64,000 nucleotides of DNA from Mesoterricola silvestris (GCF_030295405.1 NZ_AP027080.1:1550001-1614000); one strand, 5' to 3'; numbered from the stretch's first letter, positions 43,190 to 52,195 are shown. The notes: generated by a model from the sequence alone, not told the origin. Numbers and translations: made by a program.

Positions 43190-45076
43190 ATGGCGTCAAA
43201 GGCCCTGGACCAGTTCCGAACCGTGCTCGATCACCTGGATGGGGACGACCGGGAGGATCAGCTGGCCTTCTTCCGTTGCGTGCTTTCCACGGGGCCCGAG
43301 GCGGTGGAGGAACTGGACGGACGCCTCCCCGGTTCCAGGGCCCCCAGGGCCCTTCGGCAGCTGGTCATGGAGGCCTCCTTCTACTTCCCCTGGCCCGACT
43401 GGCTGGAAATCCTCTCGCGCATGCTGCGCTACGAGGCGGAGCTGCCCATCTTCGAAACCGGCGCCCGGGCCCTGGGACGCATCGGCAGCCCCGGCGCGCT
43501 GGAGGTCCTGCGGGAGCTCAACACCATGCGCCAGGGGGCGGAATTCAAGGAGATCCTGGCGCAGGTCCTGGCCCAGACCGATCCCCAGGAGGCCTTCCAG
43601 CACTACCTGGGCCGGCTCCTGGAGGGCTCCGCCAACCCCGGCGCCGCCAACGAAGCCGCCCAGCGCCTCGTCCCCCTGGTTAGCGAAGCCAACCTGGAGG
43701 CCCTGCGGGTGGTGGCCCAGCATCCGGACCTCCTGGTGTTCCGCCACGGCCTCCTCCTGCTGGCCCTGATCCCCACGGCCGAGGCGGCCGAGGTGCTCGC
43801 CGACCTGTGCGAGGACAGCCATAACGAGGTCCTTTCGGATCGCCTCCTCAAGGCCGAGGCGGGCGCCTACCGGTCCCTGGCGCCCCCCGCGGCCCGGGAG
43901 CAGGCCCAGGAGGCCCTGGCGGCCGCGGGCTCCGGGGGAGGCCTGGAGGTGCCTCCCGTGGTCAAGGCCCTGCGGGAGGACATCCTCGCCGCCACGGAGG
44001 AAAGCAGCAAGGCGGGCGCCCTTTCCGGCGTCATCACCCAGGCCCTGGAGGCCGTCCACCAGCGGTCCCGCCGGCTGAGTTTCGCGGTGGACACCTCGGC
44101 GGAGGGGCTGGCCGCCCACGCCCTCAAGGGCCGCATCGACCGGGACCGCGTCCTGGATCTGCTGGTGACGGCCTACCGGGAGCAGACGGGAAGGGAGGGG
44201 CTCGCCCGGGCCCTGGCCAGGCTCGTTCCCGCGGACGCCCCGAAGCTCCATGACCTCCTCCTGGAGGGACCGGACGGTGCCCAGCGCGCCGCGGCGGTGG
44301 AGGTGCTGGGGGGAAGGGAGGAGGCGGCCCTTCAAGGGGTCCTGCTGCGGGCATGCGGGGACCCCCTCACGGATATCGCGGACCGGGCGCTGTTCCACCT
44401 GGGCCGGTTGCCGGGAGCCCGGGACCTGGCCCGGACCCTGATGGGCTCGGGCGCCCCCCAGGACCTTTCCCTGGGCCTCCGCCTCGCCGCCCAGGGGAGG
44501 TTCCCCGACCTGGTGCCGGACCTCCTGGACCTGGTGAGGACCAGCACCCGGGAGGAGACCACCCTCCAGGTGGTGGAGACCCTGGGGGCGGTGGGCGGGG
44601 CCGAGGCCGCCGAGCCGTTGCTGGAAATGCTCCATTCCGGCCAGAGCCTCCGGCTCCAGACCGCCGTGGGGCTGGCCCTCCAGGGCCAGGGGGACCCCGC
44701 GGTGGCCCTGGCCCTCTGCGCCAAGGCGGATGCCATCAAGCTCCCGGTGCTGCACTGCATCGCCGTGGAGGCCCTGGGGACGGCCCACGGCGCCGCGGGG
44801 CCCGCCCTGCCCGCGCGCAACGGCCCCATGCTCCTCCACCAGGTGCGCGGCGCCTGGATGGACCGCAACCCCTGGGCCCTTCGGCTGCGGGTGGTGAATG
44901 CGCTGGCCGCTCTCCAGCTTACTCACCCGGAAATCTGGTCGGCCGTGGTGGATCTCCTCCGGGACACCCTGGTGGAGAAGCGCCCCGCCGGGGCATGGAC
45001 CCCCGATGACCTTCACGCCGTGCAGGCGGCCCAGAAGGAGTTCATGCGGAGGGCCGCCGCGCCTGGGGAGGGCTGA
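43190..45076 (+). CDS. HEAT-repeat protein
   Basis: 628 residues, all-helical and cytoplasmic, no signal peptide. Helix pairs of about 30 residues recur: ARALGRIGSPGALEVLRELNTM, LLALIPTAEAAEVLADLCED, AVEVLGGREEAALQGVLLRACGDPL, LHLGRLPGARDLART-like and VETLGAVGGAEAAEPLLEMLHSGQ. These match HEAT/PBS-lyase-type repeats that form an interaction solenoid. GGAGGAGG precedes the ATG. It lies 24 nt after the PilZ gene and probably forms a two-gene signalling unit. The 3' end overlaps the convergent sigma54 activator by 35 nt. Specific role unknown. Confidence 0.8.
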   Translation: MASKALDQFRTVLDHLDGDDREDQLAFFRCVLSTGPEAVEELDGRLPGSRAPRALRQLVMEASFYFPWPDWLEILSRMLRYEAELPIFETGARALGRIGSPGALEVLRELNTMRQGAEFKEILAQVLAQTDPQEAFQHYLGRLLEGSANPGAANEAAQRLVPLVSEANLEALRVVAQHPDLLVFRHGLLLLALIPTAEAAEVLADLCEDSHNEVLSDRLLKAEAGAYRSLAPPAAREQAQEALAAAGSGGGLEVPPVVKALREDILAATEESSKAGALSGVITQALEAVHQRSRRLSFAVDTSAEGLAAHALKGRIDRDRVLDLLVTAYREQTGREGLARALARLVPADAPKLHDLLLEGPDGAQRAAAVEVLGGREEAALQGVLLRACGDPLTDIADRALFHLGRLPGARDLARTLMGSGAPQDLSLGLRLAAQGRFPDLVPDLLDLVRTSTREETTLQVVETLGAVGGAEAAEPLLEMLHSGQSLRLQTAVGLALQGQGDPAVALALCAKADAIKLPVLHCIAVEALGTAHGAAGPALPARNGPMLLHQVRGAWMDRNPWALRLRVVNALAALQLTHPEIWSAVVDLLRDTLVEKRPAGAWTPDDLHAVQAAQKEFMRRAAAPGEG

Positions 45077-46094
45077 ACCGGGGCCGCACCCGTCCGTAGA
45101 GCCGCAGTTTGCGGTACAGCGTGGCCGAACCGATGCCCAGCTGCCGGGCGGTGAGGCCCTGGTTGCCCCCGTTGGCCTCCAGGACCGCCAGGATGTACTC
45201 CCGCTCGATGTCCGCCAGGGGCCGGGCGGGGCCGGTGACGACGGGGGAAGCCGCGGAGGGTCGAAGGTCCCCGGGCAGGACGTCCACCACGGCCCGGTCC
45301 CCCAGGGCCGCCGCGCGTTCCATGGCGTTTTCCAGTTCCCGCACATTGCCGGGCCAGGGGTAGCGAAGGAGTTGGCCCTCCAGGGAGGGAGCCAGGGTGA
45401 GGACCGGGCTGCCCAGCCGGGCCGAGGCCTCGGCGAGGAAGGAACGGGCCAGGGGCAGGATGTCCTCCCGGCGCTCCCGCAGGGGCGGCACCACCAGCTC
45501 CACGACGTTCAGGCGGTAGTAGAGGTCCTTGCGGAAGCGGCCCAGGCGCATTTCGGCGGCCAGATCCGAATTGGTGGCCGCGATGACCCGCACATCGATG
45601 GGCCGGGAGCGGTTCTCCCCCACCCGGCGCACCTCCCGCTCCTGCAGCACCCGCAGGAGCTTGACCTGCATGGCCGGGGAGATCTCGCCCACCTCGTCCA
45701 GCAGGATCGTGCCGCCGCCGGCGGCCTCGAAGAGCCCCGGCCGGTCCGATACCGCCCCGGAGAAGGCCCCGCGGGCGTGGCCGAACAGTTCGCTCTCCAG
45801 GAGGGTCTCGGGGATGGCGCCGCAGTTCACCGCGATGAAGGGCCCCTCCGCGCGCCGGGAGGCGCCGTGCACCAGGCGCGCGATGCGTTCCTTGCCGGTG
45901 CCGCTCTCCCCGGTGACGAGCAGGGTGGATTCCACCGGCGCCATGCGCAGGGCCAGATCCAGCAGCCGCACCATGGCGGGGCTCCGGGCCACCAGGTCCT
46001 TCGCGGGGACGAGCCGTGCCCCGGCATCCAGCCCCCGGGCCGGTTCCGCGTCCACTCCCAAAGGTTCTTTCATCGTCAAAGGATTCAAGCTCAT
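45042..46094 (-). CDS. Sigma54-dependent transcriptional activator without receiver domain
   Basis: 350 residues. A short N-terminus (about 35 residues) replaces the usual sensor domain. The AAA+ domain has Walker A GESGTGKER (62-70), the sigma54-contact loop GAFSGA (109-114, Ser in place of the usual Thr), Walker B GGGTILLDEVGEI and arginine-finger region RFRKDLYYRLNVVELVVPPLRER. A Fis-type helix-turn-helix ends the protein (NQGLTARQLGIGSATLYRKLRLYG). With no receiver, control is likely by abundance or by a partner protein, as in PspF. GGAG precedes the ATG. Targets unknown. Confidence 0.9.
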   Translation of the reverse strand: MSLNPLTMKEPLGVDAEPARGLDAGARLVPAKDLVARSPAMVRLLDLALRMAPVESTLLVTGESGTGKERIARLVHGASRRAEGPFIAVNCGAIPETLLESELFGHARGAFSGAVSDRPGLFEAAGGGTILLDEVGEISPAMQVKLLRVLQEREVRRVGENRSRPIDVRVIAATNSDLAAEMRLGRFRKDLYYRLNVVELVVPPLRERREDILPLARSFLAEASARLGSPVLTLAPSLEGQLLRYPWPGNVRELENAMERAAALGDRAVVDVLPGDLRPSAASPVVTGPARPLADIEREYILAVLEANGGNQGLTARQLGIGSATLYRKLRLYGRVRPRFSPPQARRPSA

Positions 46095-46313
46095 CGGAAC
46101 TCCTTTCCACCCAGGGCCGCGCGGGGGCTGGGGGGTCGGATCATAAATGAATAAAATAGATATTAAAATGGGGGTGGAGGTTCATGGCGGGCAGCCCTGG
46201 GGTTGGGTGTCCGAGGGAGATTCAAGCATGGGCCGTTGGCTAGGTCAATGTGAATTAATATTACCGTGAATGAGGCAGGGTGGTAGATTATCGGCATGAC
46301 ATGGGCTATCCAT

Positions 46314-46336
46314 GGCTGGACCACCCGTGTCCAGCC
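46314..46336. other. Perfect hairpin in long AT-rich intergenic region
   Basis: The gap 46095-46818 (about 720 bp) holds no convincing gene. From 46140 to 46480 it is AT-rich relative to the genome and likely contains promoters for the sigma54 activator. GGCTGGAC (46314-46321) and GTCCAGCC (46329-46336) form a perfect 8-bp stem with a 7-nt loop in the middle of this stretch. A repeat element follows at 46553-46671 and the tRNA terminator at 46783-46809. A small RNA gene is possible but not demonstrable. Confidence 0.4.
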
Positions 46337-46552
46337 GAGGGAAAGACCGGATTATTGCAGGCGGTTGACGGTGTGGTCTGCCTGTGACTCCATGGGCGAA
46401 GCCGCAGGGTTCAAGAATTTATATTCATCAAAAATTGGGGTGGTTTAAGGGGTGCTAATTCTGACTCTTTCATTAATCGATCCTGGGGCGTGGTTCCCGT
46501 CCCAGGAATTCGCCGGTGAGACCAGGGTCTGCCTGCCTTACCCCATCCCCTT

Positions 46553-46671
46553 CCATCCCCGTGCATCCCCGGCCAAATACCGCCGGGGTGGGTCGTCGCG
46601 AACGGGCTCGGTTCCAGACCTTTTCCCGGCATCATCCAGAGGCTGTTTTTGCCGGGGATGGACGGGGATGG
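46553..46671. repeat. Palindromic repeat related to the GGATGAA family, copy 3
   Basis: Arms 46553-46573 and 46651-46671 (CCATCCCCGTGCATCCCCGGC type, 9-bp ATCCCCGG steps) are inverted copies with one mismatch. The inner part contains CCGGGGTGGGTCGTCGCG, nearly the same as the core of the copy at 60154 (CCGGGGTGGGTCGGCGCG). So the core is shared while the arms have changed to a different 9-bp step. Confidence 0.65.
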
Positions 46672-46782
46672 TCGACGTTTCGGCTGGATTTGAAGGCCCC
46701 TTCTCCCCATCGAGGCGGCGGGGGCGGCTTGGGGGAGGCCATCCGGATCCCAGCCTTCGGCCGCACGGCCGGCAACCGCAAA

Positions 46783-46809
46783 TTAAGCCCTTTTATTTTA
46801 AGGGCTTAA
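46783..46809 (-). terminator. Terminator of tRNA-Ser(UGA)
   Basis: Read leftwards from the tRNA 3' end: TTAAGCCCTT (46809-46800), 7-nt AT loop, AAGGGCTTAA (46792-46783), then TTT. A 10-bp perfect stem ending in T residues, 10 nt beyond the tRNA. Confidence 0.75.
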
Positions 46810-46818
46810 CGGTAGCAC

Positions 46819-46909
46819 TGGCGGAAGGCGAGGGATTCGAACCCCCGGTGGGCTCATCACCCACGCTCGTTTTCAAGACGAGAGCCATAAACCACTCGGC
46901 CAGCCTTCC
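46819..46909 (-). tRNA. tRNA-Ser (anticodon UGA)
   Basis: 91 nt including encoded CCA. Acceptor GGAAGGC pairs with GCCTTCC, discriminator G. The anticodon arm CTCGT-CTTGAAA-ACGAG gives anticodon TGA. A long variable arm (GTGGGTGATGAGCCCAC) and T-loop TTCGAAT identify a class II tRNA-Ser. It lies 35 nt after the acyl-CoA synthetase stop on the same strand. Confidence 0.95.
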
Positions 46910-46944
46910 CTTCCAGGATGATGCCACGGGACCCCAGGGGTCCG

Positions 46945-48768
46945 CTAGGCATTGGCCCGGTAGAGTCCTTCGATGATGTCCTTGAACGCCTCGTTCACGA
47001 TGCGCCGCTTGAGCTTGAGGGAGGGGGTCAGGAGGCCGCTCTCGGGGGTCAGCTCCTTGTCCAGGAGGGCGATCTTGCGCACGCGCTCGTAGGCGGGGAG
47101 GTGGGAGTTGGTGTGGTTCACCCGGGTCATGATCTTGGCGTAGACCTTGGGGTTGGCCAGCATCTCGGCGTCGTCCTTGAAAGGCAGCTGCTTGCGCTGG
47201 CACCAGTCCCGCAGGGCGGGGAAGTGGGGGACGATGAGGGCGGCCAGGTGGTTGCGCTGGTCGCCCACGACGATGGCCTGCTCGATGTAGGGATCGTCCC
47301 GCAGGGCGTTCTCGATGGGCTGGGGGGCCACGTTCTTGCCGCCGTTGGTGACGATGATCTCCTTCTTGCGGTCGGTGATCTTCACCCGGCCCTGGGGGTC
47401 GATCTCGCCCACGTCGCCGGTGCAGAAGTAGCCTTCCGCGTCGAACACCTCCTTCGTGGCCTCCTCGTTCTTCCAGTAGCCCCGCATGACGTTGGGGCCC
47501 TGGCAGAGGATCTCCCCGTCGGGGCCCAGCTTGAGGAAGGGCCGGCCGTTCCAGGTCTTGAGGATGGGGTGGCCCACGTAGCCCGGGCGCACGCGGCCGA
47601 TCTTGTTGAGGGTGAGGATGGGGCTGGTTTCCGTCAGTCCGTACCCCTCGTAGATGGGCACGCCCATGGCCCAGAAGAATTCCATGATGGTGGGATTGAT
47701 GCCGGCGCCGCCGGTGACGCAGAAGCGCAGGCGGCCCCCGGTCTTGTCCCGGACCTTGGAGAGCAGGATGCGGTCGGCGAGCCTCCAGGCCAGGTTGGTG
47801 AGGCCTCCGGGCTGCTTGTCGAAGTAGAGGTAGCGCACCACGCGGTGGCAGGTGGAGCGGGCCCAGCTGAACACCATGCGCTTGGCGAGGCCCCCGGAGG
47901 TGAGCGCGTCGCGCACCTTGGCGTAGATCTTCTCGAAGATCCGCGGCACGGCCATGAGCACCGCGGGCTGGACCTCCAGGAGGTTCTGGGGCAGGGAGAT
48001 GAGGCTCTCGGCGTAGTAGACCGCGATGCCCAGGTGGAACATGGTGTAGTGGCCCGCGGTGCGCTCGAAGATGTGGGACAGGGGCAGCACCGAAAGGCAG
48101 CGGTCGCCCCGCTCCGGGCGCAGGGCCACGATGGCCACCTCCACCACCGCCACGATGTTGGAGGCCAGGTTGCCCTGGGAGAGCATGGCGCCCTTGGGGT
48201 CCCCCGTGGTGCCGGAGGTGTAGATGAGGGTGAGGAGGTCGTCGGGGACCCGCTGGGCGGCCCAGGCCCTCACCTCGGGCCGGCGCGCGTCCAGGGCCTC
48301 GCCTTCGGCCATGAGGGTGTCCCAGGCCAGGCAGTTGAGGCCGTGGGGCTCGGGCGGCATGCCGTCCAGGACCACCACCGTCTCCAGTTCCGGGAGGCGG
48401 CTGGTGGAGGCCTTGATCTTGTTGAACTGGGCGCCGTTGGACGTGAGGATCCAGCGGGAGCCGCTGTGCTGGAGAATGTACGAGGTCTGTTCCGCCGTGA
48501 GGGTGTGGTAGATGGGCACGCTCACGACCCCCAGGAGGGAGCACGCGAAGTCCATGATGGCCCAGGCAGGACGGTTGTCGCAGAGGATCCCGACCCGGTC
48601 CCCCTTGCGCAGGCCCCGGGCGTCCATGGCCAGGCAGAGGCGCTCCACCTTCGCCTGGAGCTCGAGGTGGGAAATGGGCCGGTAGGCGCCGTCCACCTTG
48701 GAGGCCAGGGCATCGGGCAGGTCGAACTTCAGGCTTTCATAAAACAGCTCTGCAATGGTCTGAACCAA
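46945..48768 (-). CDS. Long-chain fatty acid-CoA ligase (AMP-binding)
   Basis: 607 residues; activates fatty acids to acyl-CoA via acyl-AMP, at the inner membrane face. ATP loop LIYTSGTTGDPKGAMLSQGNL (about 185-205), YEGYGLTETSPILTLN, the YFCTGDVGEIDPQGRVKITDRKKEIIVTNGGKNVAPQPIE block with the hinge and catalytic region, and a C-terminal KLKRRIVNEAF. Length matches the FadD15/LACS type. The start codon is TTG with GGAG about 10 nt upstream; no ATG occurs before the conserved region. Monocistronic, followed by tRNA-Ser. Confidence 0.93.
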   Translation of the reverse strand: MVQTIAELFYESLKFDLPDALASKVDGAYRPISHLELQAKVERLCLAMDARGLRKGDRVGILCDNRPAWAIMDFACSLLGVVSVPIYHTLTAEQTSYILQHSGSRWILTSNGAQFNKIKASTSRLPELETVVVLDGMPPEPHGLNCLAWDTLMAEGEALDARRPEVRAWAAQRVPDDLLTLIYTSGTTGDPKGAMLSQGNLASNIVAVVEVAIVALRPERGDRCLSVLPLSHIFERTAGHYTMFHLGIAVYYAESLISLPQNLLEVQPAVLMAVPRIFEKIYAKVRDALTSGGLAKRMVFSWARSTCHRVVRYLYFDKQPGGLTNLAWRLADRILLSKVRDKTGGRLRFCVTGGAGINPTIMEFFWAMGVPIYEGYGLTETSPILTLNKIGRVRPGYVGHPILKTWNGRPFLKLGPDGEILCQGPNVMRGYWKNEEATKEVFDAEGYFCTGDVGEIDPQGRVKITDRKKEIIVTNGGKNVAPQPIENALRDDPYIEQAIVVGDQRNHLAALIVPHFPALRDWCQRKQLPFKDDAEMLANPKVYAKIMTRVNHTNSHLPAYERVRKIALLDKELTPESGLLTPSLKLKRRIVNEAFKDIIEGLYRANA

Positions 48769-48826
48769 AGGGGGGACTCCAGGGAAATGGCAATGCGCAT
48801 GTTAGCAGATGCATTTCCGCGGCGCA

Positions 48827-48850
48827 CGGAAGCCCCCGAAAGGGCTTCCG
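48827..48850 (-). terminator. Hairpin downstream of second M4 peptidase
   Basis: CGGAAGCCC (48827-48835) pairs perfectly with GGGCTTCCG (48842-48850), loop CCGAAA; 32 nt beyond the M4 stop on the minus strand. No T-run. A likely transcript end or processing site. Confidence 0.5.
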
Positions 48851-48881
48851 GGGGCGTTTCCCCGTGTGAAAAAATACGGCG

Positions 48882-50483
48882 TCACCGGGGCCAGGCGGGG
48901 CCGAGGCTGATGCCGTGGAAGGCGTCCCACACGGCCCGCTCCTCGGGGCCGCCGGCGCCGTAGAGATCCTTGGCCGCGCTGACGCAGGCCTCCCGGGCCT
49001 CCTTGTAGCCGCTGCCGGAGGTGAGGTAGCGGGTCACGGCCCGGTTCCAGATGCGTCCGGCCCGGTCATTGCCCAGGCCCTCCATGCCCTTGGGCAGGGA
49101 GCAGGTGTAGAAATCGGAGCTGGGCTTGGGGCTGGCGCCCTGGCTGAGGAAGTAGAAGCACCGGTTCATGGGGCCCGAGCTGTGGTGCACGTCCAGGAAC
49201 TGCAGGTCCGGGGACCATGCGTCGGGGCTGGCGCCGTCCTTGCTGGGCTTGTAGAGGTACCGCAGCGGGTCGGGGTGTTCGGGCCGGGCCACGTCCTCCC
49301 CGATGGTCCAGTTCCCGCCCCAGTTCCCGATGGTGTCGCCCGAGCCTCCCCGGGCGTAGAACTCGATGAGGGTACCGTTGATGTCGGAGTTGGCCTCGTT
49401 CAGGCCGCCGCTCTCCCCGTAGTACTCCAGGTCCGCGGTGGCGCGGCAGTAGCCGTGGGCCAGCTCGTGGCCGATGATGTCCAGGGAGGCCAGGGCCTTG
49501 AAGTAGTGGCCGTCGCCGATGGACACGCACTGGCAGGCGTCGGCCCAGAACGCGTTGTCGTAGTCCTTGCCGAAGTGCACCCGCATGGTGACCGCGGTGC
49601 CCTTGTCGTCCAGGCCCTTGCGCCCAACCACCTTGGCGAAGTAGTCCCAGGCGGCCTGCAGGCCGTAGGCGGCGTCCACCGCCGCGGTCTCGCCGTTGGC
49701 GGCGGTGGTGGCGCCCCCGCCGTAGTTCAGGCCGTCGCCCCAGGTGTTGGTGTCGCTCGTGAAGATCTTCCCGTCGTCGTCGCCGGTCCCGTGGTCGAGG
49801 TTGACCACCATGTTCCCGGTCCTGCCGCGGGTCCAGTCGCGCAGTTCGAAGCCCTTCCCCTTGGCCAAGGTGGTGGTGTTGAGCGTCACCGGGCCGCTGA
49901 ACTGGGAGATCCCCTTGCCGATGGCGGCCCTGCCGGTGCGCAGGGAGGACCAGCGCTTCAGGATCCTGGCGGTGCGCGCGTCCACCAGGAAGTCCATGTG
50001 GACCGGTTCCAGGGCGCCGGTATCGAGTTCGGCGTGGATGCGGTAGGCCAGGACATCGCCCGACGGAAGCCTCGCCACCACCAGCGTGGACGTGGGCGGC
50101 GTTCGCGGCGTCCCCCGGGGGGCCAGTTCCGCCAGGGCCACGGCCAGGGCCTCGCCGGGGGGAACGTCCGGGGTGGTGTCCAGGTCCAGGCCCTTCACGA
50201 AGGCGTCGGTGACCGACCGGGTGCGGGGCCCCGAGAGGTGGAGGATGCCCTCCCCGCCCATCACCTTCACCCCCTTGTAGAACTGCGCGATGCGGGCGTC
50301 CCGGCCCTGGGTGAGGGGGTCGGGCAGGATGGCCCGGACCTTCACGGCGTCCTCCCGGCCCAGGCCGAGGCTGGGCTTGAGCTCCTGGACCAGCAGCTGC
50401 TCCGGGGAGCCCAGGAAGGCATCTTCCTGGGCCGCCAGGGTGGAACCCAGGGCGAGGAGGGCGAGGGAGAGGGATCTGGGCAT
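48882..50483 (-). CDS. Secreted M4 (bacillolysin/thermolysin-like) metallopeptidase
   Basis: 533 residues. Signal peptide (SLSLALLALGSTLAAQ), an FTP/PepSY pro-region (about 20-185), then the catalytic domain with HELAH at 339-343 and third zinc ligand E363 in GGLNEANSD, both canonical. The later DVHHSSGPMNRCFYFLS holds the catalytic His. It lacks the C-terminal extension of the M4 paralogue at 27223. Cleaved and active outside the cell, degrading proteins. Start ATG 50483 has GGAGG upstream. A sigma70-like promoter is visible about 110 nt upstream (separate entry). Confidence 0.93.
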   Translation of the reverse strand: MPRSLSLALLALGSTLAAQEDAFLGSPEQLLVQELKPSLGLGREDAVKVRAILPDPLTQGRDARIAQFYKGVKVMGGEGILHLSGPRTRSVTDAFVKGLDLDTTPDVPPGEALAVALAELAPRGTPRTPPTSTLVVARLPSGDVLAYRIHAELDTGALEPVHMDFLVDARTARILKRWSSLRTGRAAIGKGISQFSGPVTLNTTTLAKGKGFELRDWTRGRTGNMVVNLDHGTGDDDGKIFTSDTNTWGDGLNYGGGATTAANGETAAVDAAYGLQAAWDYFAKVVGRKGLDDKGTAVTMRVHFGKDYDNAFWADACQCVSIGDGHYFKALASLDIIGHELAHGYCRATADLEYYGESGGLNEANSDINGTLIEFYARGGSGDTIGNWGGNWTIGEDVARPEHPDPLRYLYKPSKDGASPDAWSPDLQFLDVHHSSGPMNRCFYFLSQGASPKPSSDFYTCSLPKGMEGLGNDRAGRIWNRAVTRYLTSGSGYKEAREACVSAAKDLYGAGGPEERAVWDAFHGISLGPAWPR

Positions 50484-50590
50484 GGGGCCTCCGGGGCCCG
50501 GGGAGGGCCCGATGGGAAATGCGGGGGGCCGACCCCGCGCAGCCGATGCCGGCTGCGGGCTCGCTCCCGCCAGGGTGATGGTTGAACGGA

Positions 50591-50618
50591 ACAATAATCC
50601 TTCGCCTGGGCATGTCAA
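50591..50618 (-). promoter_or_regulatory. Promoter of second M4 peptidase gene
   Basis: Read leftwards: TTGACA (50618-50613, perfect -35), 16-bp spacer, TATTGT (50596-50591, four of six -10 bases), about 108 nt before the ATG. This is the only AT-rich part of the 309-bp gap 50484-50792; no gene is seen there besides the tRNA at its right end. Confidence 0.55.
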
Positions 50619-50792
50619 TAGAAGTCATGGTATAAGTTGCAAAAAAACTACTTATAGAAATTTGATGTCGAAATAATAATGACCGTGCCGAGGTTCTGTT
50701 CCCCGGGGGCTCCTCGGGAGGGGCGGATCCCCGGGGCCCGAGGATGGTACCTTGCCCGCGGAGCCCCCTACGGTTACGATGGAAAGTCACCT

Positions 50793-50885
<93 letters not shown>

Positions 50886-50896
50886 AAAGCATGAAG

Positions 50897-50926
50897 AAGC
50901 CCTTGGAAATCAAGGGCTTTTTCTTT
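50897..50926 (+). terminator. Intrinsic terminator of tRNA-Ser(GCU)
   Basis: AAGCCCTTG (50897-50905), loop GAAAT, CAAGGGCTT (50911-50919), then TTTCTTT. A perfect 9-bp stem plus T-run, the clearest rho-independent terminator in the window. It ends 13 nt before the MFS start codon, so that gene needs its own promoter or read-through. Confidence 0.85.
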
Positions 50927-50939
50927 GTAGTATCTATCC

Positions 50940-52163
50940 ATGCCCCAAGCCTCCCGCCTCCGCTCCGTGCTCAGCCTCACCGTCCTGGTGGCCTCCCTGG
51001 GCTACTTCGTGGACATGTTCGACCTGCTGCTGTTCCCCATCCTGCGCCAGCCCAGCCTCACGGACCTGGGCATCCTGGGGCCGGCCCAGCTGGAGGCCTA
51101 CAAGAACCTGCTCAACGCCCAGATGGTGGGCATGCTCCTGGGGGGGATCTTCTGGGGGGTCCTGGGCGACAAGAAGGGCCGGCTCTCCACCCTGTTCGGA
51201 AGCATCGCCCTCTATTCCGTGGCCAATATCGCCAACGCCTTCGTGCACTCCACCCACACCTACATGCTCTGGAGGTTCCTGGCGGGCTTCGGCCTGGCCG
51301 GGGAACTGGGCGCGGCCGTGACCCTGGTGAGCGAGATCCTGCCCCGGGACCTGCGGGTGTACGGCACCACCCTGGTGGCGGCGGTGGGGATCTTCGGCAC
51401 GGTGGCGGCGGGGCTGGTGGGCCGCTACCTGCCCTGGCGCATGGGCTACCTCATGGGCGGCGGCCTGGGACTCCTGCTGCTGGTCATGCGCATCGGCATC
51501 CGCGAAAGCGCCATGTTCAACAAGGAAAAGACCAGCGGCGTGGCCCGGGGCGACTTCCTGAGCCTGTTCACCCACGCCGGTCGGCTGGGTCGCTACCTGC
51601 GCTGCATCCTCATCGGGCTTCCCACCTGGTTCGTGGTGGCGATCCTGGTGAACCTGGCCCCGGAATTCGCCCCCCGCCTGGGCGTCGCCGGCCCGGTGAA
51701 TGCCGGCACCGCCGTGGCCTTCTGCTACAGCGGCATCACCCTCGGCAGCCTCTGCTCGGGCCTGCTCAGCCAGGCCCTGGGCAGCCGCCGGAAGGTGGTG
51801 GCGCTCTTCCTCGCCCTGTCCGTGCTGGGCGTGGCCACGTACCTGGGCGTCCGGGGCCTGCGCCCCGCCCTGTACTACGCCCTCATCGGCTGGCTGGGCC
51901 TGTCCGCGGGCTACTGGGCCGTCTTCGTCACCATCGCCGCCGAACAGTTCGGCACCAACCTCAGGTCCACGGTGGCCACCACCGTGCCCAATTTCGTGCG
52001 CGGCGCGGTCCCGCTGATCACCCTGGGCTTCATGTACTTCAAGGACCGCCTGGGCTTCGTGGGCAGCGCCTGGATCGTCGGGGCGGCATGCTTCGCCCTG
52101 GCCGCAGTCTCGCTGATGGGGCTCCAGGAGACCCATGGCCGGGACCTGGATTTCGTGGAATAG
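50940..52163 (+). CDS. MFS transporter, sugar/metabolite:proton symporter type
   Basis: 407 residues, 12 predicted transmembrane helices. The loop 2-3 motif WGVLGDKKGRLSTLFGSI and the helix-4 RFLAGFGLAGELGAAVTLVSEILPRDLRVYGTT are standard MFS signatures, closest to the metabolite:H+ symporter group (ProP/ShiA-like). A central cytoplasmic loop (FNKEKTSGVARGDFLSLF) and SQALGSRRK mirror the repeat in the second half. The short gap after the tRNA terminator holds no obvious promoter, and the ribosome-binding site is weak. Substrate unknown, probably an organic acid. Confidence 0.88.
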   Translation: MPQASRLRSVLSLTVLVASLGYFVDMFDLLLFPILRQPSLTDLGILGPAQLEAYKNLLNAQMVGMLLGGIFWGVLGDKKGRLSTLFGSIALYSVANIANAFVHSTHTYMLWRFLAGFGLAGELGAAVTLVSEILPRDLRVYGTTLVAAVGIFGTVAAGLVGRYLPWRMGYLMGGGLGLLLLVMRIGIRESAMFNKEKTSGVARGDFLSLFTHAGRLGRYLRCILIGLPTWFVVAILVNLAPEFAPRLGVAGPVNAGTAVAFCYSGITLGSLCSGLLSQALGSRRKVVALFLALSVLGVATYLGVRGLRPALYYALIGWLGLSAGYWAVFVTIAAEQFGTNLRSTVATTVPNFVRGAVPLITLGFMYFKDRLGFVGSAWIVGAACFALAAVSLMGLQETHGRDLDFVE

Positions 52164-52177
52164 CCCCCGCCGGGGGC
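52163..52177 (+). terminator. Short GC hairpin at MFS stop
   Basis: GCCCCC (52163-52168), loop GCC, GGGGGC (52172-52177), overlapping the end of the stop codon. Six perfect GC pairs, no T-run. Weak terminator candidate. Confidence 0.4.
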
Positions 52178-52195
52178 CGCAGGTTTGAGCGACGA

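Noticed and set aside
46411-46976. Open frames in the 46095-46818 gap
   Set aside because: They overlap a palindromic repeat and the tRNA-Ser gene, with arbitrary composition and no start signals.
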